The position numbers and the translations under genes are program-made. The notes under the pieces are model-generated. The model saw nothing but the letters and a program-made list of their open reading frames with translations. It was not told where the DNA came from and searched no databases. DNA of 6,642 nt, taken from Lachnospiraceae bacterium. Its GTDB lineage: Bacteria > Bacillota > Clostridia > Lachnospirales > Lachnospiraceae. This document shows, one piece after another, positions 1 through 4,449 of the stretch; positions within the stretch are counted from its first letter, which is position 1; the number at the start of each line of letters is the position of its first letter. The stretch spans positions 1 through 6,642 of the forward strand of contig JAAUZS010000022.1 in assembly GCA_014804495.1 (NCBI GenBank), written 5' to 3'.

Positions 1-1357
1 CGACATGAAAGCAGCCGGCATAAATTCCTCCGTACCCTTTCTCTATTATACCGAACTTGGCCCATGTATTATTCATAATGTAATTACCGTCTTTATCATA
101 GAAGGTTACATTAAACCAGTCATCATCCTCATAGTCGTCAAGGTTGTCCCAGGTAGCATAATAAAGCCGGGTATTGTCTACTTCATATATTTTCCATTGA
201 AGCCCTGTTGGCGTCGGAAGCGGAGGCGCCGATTCGCCCGTGTATACAAAAGCGTCAGACACTGTATACGGGCTGTCTGCATATTGTATGCCGTCGCCGA
301 CAGCGGATAATGTAAAATAATAAACACCGTTTTCTGCAAATTCCTGTGAAACATTCCAATTAATGATTTCCTGATAGTGTTCGGTAGAAACGTTAACTCT
401 TATCAAATCCTCAAAATACCAGTCGTCGTCATCGGGGGCTGGCGGAGTTTCGGTATCTCTTCTATATAATCTTAAAGAAAACTGATATTCGTTCCCAATA
501 CCTGATTCCTTCACATTATCCCATTCCGCAATCCCTGTATCGCTCTTCCAATGAGGATTTTCCGGAGCGGGCAGGACTGTCAGGTTAGTGCCGCTGCCGC
601 TGTTATGTGATTGTATTAGTATGTTATAATCAGGCAGCCTCATCGCGAAGAAGCCTATGATACCAAGTAAACAGAGCGCTGCAATACCGCATAGTACATT
701 CCGACCTGTATGGAAAAAAGCGCGTCTTACCTGCTGTACAGACTGATATCGCTTATCCGGGTCCAGATTCATGCATTTACGGATTATCTTTTTATAGCGT
801 TTTCCCCAAAGTTTATTTTCCAGAAAGCATTCCAGTGTTGCCCCCAGGGCATAAATATCCGTTCTCTCGTCGGTCTGGGAGAAACCATACTGCTCCGGCG
901 GGGCAAAACCTTTGGTGCCTAATAATGTCGTATCCTGCTCCTTATCTGACTTAGGGCTGCGTGCAGCATCAAAGTCAATGAGGTATACATGTATGTCCTC
1001 TGTAATAAGGATATTTGACGGCTTAATGTCACGGTGAATTATCCCGTTTCCGTGCAGAAATTCCAGAACTGAGCATAGTTGTCTGGTAACATTAAGAAAT
1101 TGTTTCTCGGACAATTTTCTGGAAATTGAAGGCTTCGCCTCTATGTATTCCTCAATGACTGTCGTGGAATCTTCTGAAACGATAACCTCATGCAGTTTAG
1201 GAAGGCAGGGATGAGGATATTTTTGCAGCATTTGAAAAACCGGCTGCTGTCCGGTTAATATTTTTTTTATATATAACTTTGTTCCGGCTTTTTCGCGTAC
1301 CAGAAGCACAGTGCTTTTTAAAGTCTGCTTTATCGGTTTTATTTCCTCGTAGTTCAT
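1..1357 (-). CDS. Receptor-type Ser/Thr protein kinase, downstream tandem copy (3' end beyond window)
   Basis: I translated this strand by hand: it is open from ATG at 1357 to the left edge (452 codons, no stop), so the gene is partial at its C-terminus, not broken. It is paralogous to the kinase at 1379-2872, with about 28 differences over the first 218 residues by eye. Kinase hallmarks are intact: HRDIKPSN (108-115), DFDAAR (128-133, Asp128 metal ligand kept, DFG changed to DFD), APPEQYG (152-158), helix-F Asp in TDIYALG (Asp167) and PDKRYQS (Arg203). A membrane helix lies at about 220-240, followed by an extracellular linker two codons shorter than in the paralogue and two fibronectin-III-like units carrying EWDN and TWDN motifs. 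GAGGA at 1367-1371 lies 9 nt before the start, in the 21-bp gap after the upstream kinase, so co-transcription is likely. The last visible residues (after KGYGGI) no longer match the paralogue. Expected role (inference): membrane sensor phosphorylating cytoplasmic targets; ligand unknown. Confidence 0.9.
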   Translation of the reverse strand, partial: MNYEEIKPIKQTLKSTVLLVREKAGTKLYIKKILTGQQPVFQMLQKYPHPCLPKLHEVIVSEDSTTVIEEYIEAKPSISRKLSEKQFLNVTRQLCSVLEFLHGNGIIHRDIKPSNILITEDIHVYLIDFDAARSPKSDKEQDTTLLGTKGFAPPEQYGFSQTDERTDIYALGATLECFLENKLWGKRYKKIIRKCMNLDPDKRYQSVQQVRRAFFHTGRNVLCGIAALCLLGIIGFFAMRLPDYNILIQSHNSGSGTNLTVLPAPENPHWKSDTGIAEWDNVKESGIGNEYQFSLRLYRRDTETPPAPDDDDWYFEDLIRVNVSTEHYQEIINWNVSQEFAENGVYYFTLSAVGDGIQYADSPYTVSDAFVYTGESAPPLPTPTGLQWKIYEVDNTRLYYATWDNLDDYEDDDWFNVTFYDKDGNYIMNNTWAKFGIIEKGYGGIYAGCFHV

Positions 1358-1371
1358 GATTCTTTGTCCTC
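1..1371 (-). repeat. Tandem duplication, downstream unit
   Basis: This stretch aligns with 1510-2886 at a constant offset of 1515 bp from the ribosome site down to the end of the kinase domain, and at 1509 bp in the ectodomain, where a two-codon deletion in the linker accounts for the difference. Homology includes the Shine-Dalgarno region, so the duplicated unit was a gene with its ribosome site but without the promoter region. It fades in the leftmost 29 bases or so. Confidence 0.9.
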
Positions 1372-1378
1372 ACAGTTA

Positions 1379-2872
1379 TTAATCGGTATATAGCCAGGGA
1401 CTAAAATACTCTTCCGGTACAGGATCCGGCATGGGGCTTTCTTTATACTCATTGGGGCGGGAAGAATAAACCTGAACGGTGAAACGGTATGCACTGCCGG
1501 GGTCATGTGACAGGAAGGTTTCACGAATCAGGATTCCGCCGTACCCTTTATCTAAAATATGACTCTTCGTCCATGTATTATTCATCACGTAATTACCGTC
1601 TTTATCATAGAAGGTTACATTGAAACGGTCATTGTCATCATAGTCGTCAAGGTTGTCCCAGGTAGCATAATAAAGCTGGTAATCGTCAACATCATATATT
1701 TTCCACTCAAGTCCGGTTGGCGTCGGAAGTGGCGGTGCCGAGTCGCCTGTGTATACAAAAGCGTCTGACACCGTATACGGACTGTCTGTATATTGAATGC
1801 CGTCGCCGACAGCAGAAACCGTAAAATAATAAATGCCATTCGCTTTTAATTCCTGTGAAACACTCCAATCTATGATTTCTTTTTCCCTACAATGTGCACC
1901 GCCTACTCTGATGAGGTCTTCAAAGTACCAGTCGTTGTCATCGGGCTTAGGCGGAGTATCGGTATCTCTTTTATACAATCTTAAATAAAACTGTAATTCA
2001 TCTACAACGCCTGATTCCGGCACATTATCCCATACTGTAATACCTGTTTCTCCATCCCAGTGGGGATTTCCCGGAGCAGGCAGGACTGTCAGGGTAGTGG
2101 CATTGCCGCTGTCTTCACTATTGGTTTGTATTTGGCTGTTTAAATCGGGCAGCCACATTGCGAAGAAGCCTGTGAGAGCAAGTAAACATAGAGCTGCGAT
2201 ACCGCAAAGGACATTACGCCCCGTATGGAAAAAAGCGCGTCTTACCTGCTGAACAGACTGATATCGTTTATCAGGATTCAGATTCATGCATTTATGTATT
2301 ATATTTTTATAGCGTGTTCCCCAGTGTTTATTTTCTAAAAAGCATTCCAACGTAGCTCCAAGAGCATAAATATCAGTCCGCTCGTCGGTCTGGGAGAAAC
2401 CATACTGCTCCGGCGGTGCAAAGCCTTTGGTGCCCAATAATTTCGTATCCTGCTCCTTATCTGTTTTAGGGCTGCGGGCAGCGTCAAAGTCAATGAGGTA
2501 TACATGCCCATCCTCTGTCATGAGAATATTGGATGGCTTAATGTCACGGTGAATTATCCCGTTTCCGTGCAGAAATTCCAGAACTGAGCATAGTTGTCTG
2601 GTAACATTAAGAAATTGTTTCTCGGATAAATCTCTGGAAATTAAAGACTGCGCCTCTATATATTCTTCAATAACTGTCGTGGAATCATCAGAAACGATAA
2701 CTTCATACAGTTTAGGAAGACAAGGGTGGGGATGGTTTTGAAGCATTTGATAAACGGGGGAGGTCCCGGTTAATTTCTTTTGGACATATAGCTGTGTTCC
2801 CGCTTTTTCACGTACCAGAAGCACAGTACTTTTTTCAGTCTGCTTTATCAGTTTTATTTCCTCGTATTTCAT
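1379..2872 (-). CDS. Receptor-type Ser/Thr protein kinase with FN3-like ectodomain, upstream tandem copy
   Basis: A 497-aa protein with the PknB-like topology: N-terminal kinase inside, one membrane helix (about 220-240, NVLCGIAALCLLALTGFF), C-terminal ectodomain outside. Catalytic residues visible: probable VAIK lysine Lys32 in YVQK, HRDIKPSN (Asp110, Lys112, Asn115), DFD (128-130), APPE (152-155), Asp167, Arg203. Odd points: the usual GxGxxG nucleotide loop is absent (residues 10-18 have no glycine), the helix-C Glu is not evident near YQML (41-44), and DFG is DFD. The HRD-K-N set argues for an active though atypical kinase. The ectodomain (about 260-497) holds two fibronectin-III-like units, each with a P-x-P-x-x-x-W start, a VWDN or TWDN strand and a YYFTV or YRFTV strand; it is strongly acidic (DDYDDND). 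The ATG is supported by GAGGA at 2882-2886, 9 nt away. It is the first gene after a near-consensus promoter, divergent from an XRE regulator. Ligand and substrates cannot be deduced. Confidence 0.95.
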   Translation of the reverse strand: MKYEEIKLIKQTEKSTVLLVREKAGTQLYVQKKLTGTSPVYQMLQNHPHPCLPKLYEVIVSDDSTTVIEEYIEAQSLISRDLSEKQFLNVTRQLCSVLEFLHGNGIIHRDIKPSNILMTEDGHVYLIDFDAARSPKTDKEQDTKLLGTKGFAPPEQYGFSQTDERTDIYALGATLECFLENKHWGTRYKNIIHKCMNLNPDKRYQSVQQVRRAFFHTGRNVLCGIAALCLLALTGFFAMWLPDLNSQIQTNSEDSGNATTLTVLPAPGNPHWDGETGITVWDNVPESGVVDELQFYLRLYKRDTDTPPKPDDNDWYFEDLIRVGGAHCREKEIIDWSVSQELKANGIYYFTVSAVGDGIQYTDSPYTVSDAFVYTGDSAPPLPTPTGLEWKIYDVDDYQLYYATWDNLDDYDDNDRFNVTFYDKDGNYVMNNTWTKSHILDKGYGGILIRETFLSHDPGSAYRFTVQVYSSRPNEYKESPMPDPVPEEYFSPWLYTD

Positions 2873-2886
2873 GGTTCTGTGTCCTC
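1510..2886 (-). repeat. Tandem duplication, upstream unit
   Basis: This is the partner of the repeat at 1-1371. The interval 2535-2626 is identical base for base to 1020-1111 (92 bp, including third codon positions), while flanking codons differ. No terminal inverted repeats or transposase accompany the units, so this is a gene duplication and not a mobile element. Confidence 0.9.
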
Positions 2887-2908
2887 GCCGGTAGTCTGTA
2901 CATACATG

Positions 2909-2922
2909 GAAACTACAGTTTC
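2909..2922. promoter_or_regulatory. Candidate operator: GAAACT-AC-AGTTTC dyad
   Basis: Perfect 6-bp arms with a 2-bp centre, the size and symmetry typical of Cro/CI-type operators. It is centred about 47 bp upstream of the predicted regulator start and about 31 bp downstream of the predicted kinase-operon start. The 2-nt centre is too short for an RNA hairpin loop, which favours a DNA-binding site. Assignment to the adjacent XRE protein is inference. Confidence 0.5.
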
Positions 2923-2927
2923 ACTGC

Positions 2928-2956
2928 TTGTCGTTCCTTTTTTTATGTGATATATT
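2928..2956 (+). promoter_or_regulatory. Promoter of the XRE regulator gene
   Basis: TTGTCG (2928-2933, 4/6) and TATATT (2951-2956, 5/6) are separated by 17 bp. Predicted start is near 2963, giving a leader of about 78 nt. The -35 is weaker than that of the opposing kinase promoter, so activation or lower basal expression is plausible (inference). Confidence 0.55.
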
Positions 2957-2961
2957 ATATC
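2949..2961. promoter_or_regulatory. Palindrome GATATA-T-TATATC spanning both -10 boxes
   Basis: A perfect 6-bp inverted repeat around one central base. It contains the -10 hexamers of both divergent promoters, so each strand presents a TATA(A/T)T. It may be a symmetric bidirectional -10 element, an operator, or both. Confidence 0.55.
2954..2959 (-). promoter_or_regulatory. -10 box of kinase operon promoter
   Basis: A perfect TATAAT on the minus strand, 17 bp from TTTACA at 2977-2982. It overlaps the plus-strand -10 box (2951-2956) of the divergent regulator gene, so the two promoters cannot be occupied independently. Confidence 0.75.
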
Positions 2962-2976
2962 CATGGAAGCGATAAA

Positions 2977-2982
2977 TGTAAA
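2977..2982 (-). promoter_or_regulatory. -35 box of kinase operon promoter
   Basis: Read on the minus strand this is TTTACA (5/6 to TTGACA), exactly 17 bp from a perfect TATAAT at 2954-2959. Predicted start of transcription is near 2947, giving a leader of about 75 nt before the first kinase gene. Confidence 0.75.
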
Positions 2983-3026
2983 CCATTCCAATAAGAATTA
3001 CGAATAATTTTTGCAGCAAATCAATC

Positions 3027-3031
3027 AGGAG
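3027..3031 (+). promoter_or_regulatory. Ribosome binding site deciding the XRE gene start
   Basis: AGGAG lies 9 nt before ATG at 3041. A longer frame opens at TTG 3011, but that start has no ribosome site and would place the AGGAG inside the coding region; the ATG is therefore chosen. Confidence 0.8.
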
Positions 3032-3040
3032 AAATACAAT

Positions 3041-3478
3041 ATGGACGCAAAAACTACAGAAGAACTTAGGCATGAGATTAAGGCGGCAACGGACATTGAA
3101 GACTATCTGAAAAGCAATAAAGAAAGCCTGAATGTGTGCAATCTGTCGGAATATCTGAATATGCTGCTGACGCAAAAAGGGATTACTAAAGCCGATGTGG
3201 TGCGTGACTCATTAATGACCCGGTCATATGTTTATCAGATATTTTCCGGTGAGAAGACCCCGCTTCGCGACAAGCTTATTGCCATTGCTTTCGGTTTGCA
3301 TCTTTCCGACGAAGAAGCGCAGACAATGTTAAAGATATCAAAGAATAGGGAGCTATATGCAAGAGATGAGCGGGATGCCATAATTCTATATGCCTTGCAG
3401 CGAAATAAAACGGTTTATGAAACCAATGACTTATTGTTTGATCATGGTTTTGAAATGCTGGGGGCTATGGAGGAGTGA
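3041..3478 (+). CDS. XRE (Cro/CI)-family helix-turn-helix transcriptional regulator
   Basis: A 145-aa protein. An N-terminal helical segment (about 1-32, charged, EELRHEIKAATDIEDYLKSN) precedes a five-helix XRE-type fold at about 35-101: helix 1 LSEYLNMLLTQKG, helix 2 TKADVVRDS (49-57), recognition helix RSYVYQIFSG (61-70), then TPLRDKLIAIAFGL and SDEEAQTMLKIS. The C-terminal part (102-145) is helical with no recognised domain. No membrane segment or enzyme motif is seen. It is divergent from the twin kinase operon across a 168-bp spacer that carries overlapping promoters and a dyad, so it probably regulates itself and the kinases. Ser/Thr residues at 57-62 in and beside the recognition helix could be kinase targets (speculative). 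Compact regulators of this type beside Ser/Thr kinase genes are familiar to me from Clostridia, but I know of no assigned function. The gene converges on the GNAT gene with 9 bp between stops. Confidence 0.9.
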   Translation: MDAKTTEELRHEIKAATDIEDYLKSNKESLNVCNLSEYLNMLLTQKGITKADVVRDSLMTRSYVYQIFSGEKTPLRDKLIAIAFGLHLSDEEAQTMLKISKNRELYARDERDAIILYALQRNKTVYETNDLLFDHGFEMLGAMEE

Positions 3479-3482
3479 ATTT

Positions 3483-3513
3483 AGATGTTATGATTTAAAA
3501 TATCGTAGCATCT
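3483..3513 (+). terminator. Hairpin between convergent genes (possible terminator)
   Basis: Arms 3483-3494 and 3502-3513 form a 12-bp stem with a 7-nt loop (TTAAAAT) in plus-strand RNA, two pairs being G-U. It begins 5 nt after the regulator stop codon and overlaps the last codons of the GNAT gene. No T-tract follows on the plus strand, so it is not a canonical intrinsic terminator. In minus-strand RNA the two wobble pairs become A-C mismatches, so the structure favours the regulator transcript. Confidence 0.4.
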
Positions 3514-4096
3514 GCACTAATATCGGACTGTTATCTAATTCATCTATTTCCCTTTCGCGTTCTCCAAATTGCACAAACCCATGTGCGGAATAAAATTCGT
3601 GAAGTTTTGAATTGGAAGCACATTCTATGTATGTTGTCTTTCCGCCGATAATATGTTGGACGTTTTGAATATTCTGACAGGCTAAATCTAATAAATCATT
3701 ACCACTAATGGGATATTTCTGGGCGATATCGGAATAATTTCTTCCTAGCTGTGCGATAAGGGGCATAGATATGAGATATCGGTCTAAAACTGCATCATAT
3801 TGTGAGAATTTGGAAATACGCTTTTTGAGAGTTGTAGAAAGCATATCAGCAGATACTGCAACAAACTTGTTAGCAAGAGTGTAATAGCCAGTCAACACAT
3901 TACCTTTTTCGGTTTCCCTAAATACAAGAAATGTTATGGCGATTCGTTGTTTTGCAAAATTTATTGCATTGTTATGTATGAAATCATCAACATCCATGTT
4001 AAGGGAACAAATAAATGTGGAGAGGATTTCTTTGCATGAATCCTCTCCATACATATCCAGCATATCTAAAATATTTATTTGCTTTATTGTACACAT
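3488..4096 (-). CDS. GNAT-family acetyltransferase, probable toxin of a toxin-antitoxin pair
   Basis: A 202-aa protein with a GNAT layout: N-terminal FICSLNMDVDDFIHNNAINF (28-47), typical of TacT-like toxins (a Cx..DVxxFL-like segment), strand ITFLVF (54-59), GYYTLANK (70-77), strand LIAQLGRN (113-120), acetyl-CoA loop and helix PISGNDLLDLA (129-139), and a C-terminal YIECASNSKLHEFYSAHGF (156-174). Tyr169 in FYxxxGF matches the position of the catalytic tyrosine in TacT-type toxins. It is somewhat longer than TacT/AtaT (about 160-180 aa). Known members of that group acetylate the amino group of aminoacyl-tRNA and stop translation; applying this here is by family and context. Its ATG shares one base with the stop of a 59-aa gene just upstream, the usual antitoxin-toxin arrangement. 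It could instead be a non-toxic acetyltransferase. Confidence 0.85.
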   Translation of the reverse strand: MCTIKQINILDMLDMYGEDSCKEILSTFICSLNMDVDDFIHNNAINFAKQRIAITFLVFRETEKGNVLTGYYTLANKFVAVSADMLSTTLKKRISKFSQYDAVLDRYLISMPLIAQLGRNYSDIAQKYPISGNDLLDLACQNIQNVQHIIGGKTTYIECASNSKLHEFYSAHGFVQFGEREREIDELDNSPILVQMLRYFKS

Positions 4097-4275
4097 TATT
4101 TTACAAACGCTCCTAAAAATTTCTTTATATCTTCGCCCTTGACATCTTCATATTGTATATTATTGAGGGAGGAAGTTTCAGCAGTTTCGGCAGCTTGCTC
4201 CAGGGCATTGACAAATATTTCGGCAGCATTTGGTTCTGTAATTACAATATTTTTCATAATGCTTTGTGTAGCCAT
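4096..4275 (-). CDS. Small antitoxin candidate, 59 aa
   Basis: Translating from ATG at 4275 gives 59 codons and TAA at 4096-4098. The protein begins MATQSIMKNIVITEPNAAEI, continues with an Ala/Glu-rich helix FVNALEQAAETAET and ends DVKGEDIKKFLGAFVK. The layout is a short beta strand (KNIVIT), one long helix, a flexible middle and a C-terminal segment that could bind the toxin. It lacks a full ribbon-helix-helix of the TacA type, so its DNA-binding ability is uncertain. A strong ribosome site and its own promoter precede it. The stop overlaps the GNAT start by one base (TAATG). Small proteins of this pattern immediately upstream of GNAT genes are familiar from Clostridia, usually called hypothetical. 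The antitoxin role is inferred from context and size. Confidence 0.8.
   Translation of the reverse strand: MATQSIMKNIVITEPNAAEIFVNALEQAAETAETSSLNNIQYEDVKGEDIKKFLGAFVK
4110..4114 (-). promoter_or_regulatory. Toxin ribosome site inside the antitoxin gene, long spacing
   Basis: AGGAG on the minus strand lies 13 nt before the GNAT start, longer than the 7-nt spacing used by the antitoxin gene. Together with the TAATG stop-start overlap, this suggests translation coupled to the antitoxin and weaker toxin initiation (inference). Confidence 0.55.
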
Positions 4276-4282
4276 AATACCA

Positions 4283-4287
4283 CTCCT
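4283..4287 (-). promoter_or_regulatory. Ribosome site of the antitoxin gene
   Basis: AAAGGAG on the minus strand with 7 nt to ATG at 4275. This strong site supports the 59-aa reading frame as a real gene. Confidence 0.75.
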
Positions 4288-4320
4288 TTCGAAGACATTG
4301 CATTAAGTATTTCAATTATT

Positions 4321-4349
4321 AGTATACGTCAAATATGAAGATTTATCAA
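4321..4349 (-). promoter_or_regulatory. Promoter of the antitoxin-toxin operon
   Basis: On the minus strand TTGATA (4344-4349) and TATACT (4321-4326) are each 5/6 to consensus and are separated by exactly 17 bp. Predicted start is near 4314, giving a 39-nt leader. The GTATAC palindrome (4322-4327) overlaps the -10 box and could serve in autoregulation, though it is short. Confidence 0.75.
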
Positions 4350-4449
4350 CTATTGCTGAAAAATTACAAAATGTGATTTTATTCAAGCTCCATATTCTCC
4401 GGTTCTTCCATTGTTTTTGCAATCACCTGTCCATTTTTAACCTGTTGAT

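Larger units (their letters stand above)
4276..4449. other. Spacer between transglutaminase and antitoxin genes
   Basis: It holds the antitoxin-toxin promoter and leader in its left half. I see no convincing intrinsic terminator for the transglutaminase gene, so some read-through into the toxin-antitoxin pair is possible. On the minus strand 4379-4459 is an open stretch of 26 codons without a ribosome site, described under findings. Confidence 0.6.

Noticed and set aside
5..310. Plus-strand 101-aa frame, with similar frames at 710-922 and 1559-1768
   Set aside because: They are antisense to the kinase genes, lack ribosome sites, and 5-310 and 1559-1768 mirror each other only because the kinases are duplicated.
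1..1357. Kinase copy as a pseudogene or frameshifted remnant
   Set aside because: Codon-by-codon reading from ATG 1357 to base 1 shows no stop or frameshift and all catalytic motifs are kept; it only lacks its end because of the window edge.
1..2886. Mobile element or CRISPR-like repeat
   Set aside because: The repeat has only two units, each a whole gene; no transposase, terminal inverted repeats, or short regularly spaced repeats are present.
2921..3175. Minus-strand 84-aa frame across the divergent promoter region
   Set aside because: It overlaps both promoters and the start of the well-supported XRE gene and has a composition typical of a shadow frame.
4308..4335. TATTT...AAATA inverted arms around the toxin-antitoxin -10 box as an operator
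   Set aside because: Only five A/T bases per arm with a long spacer; expected by chance in this AT-rich spacer.
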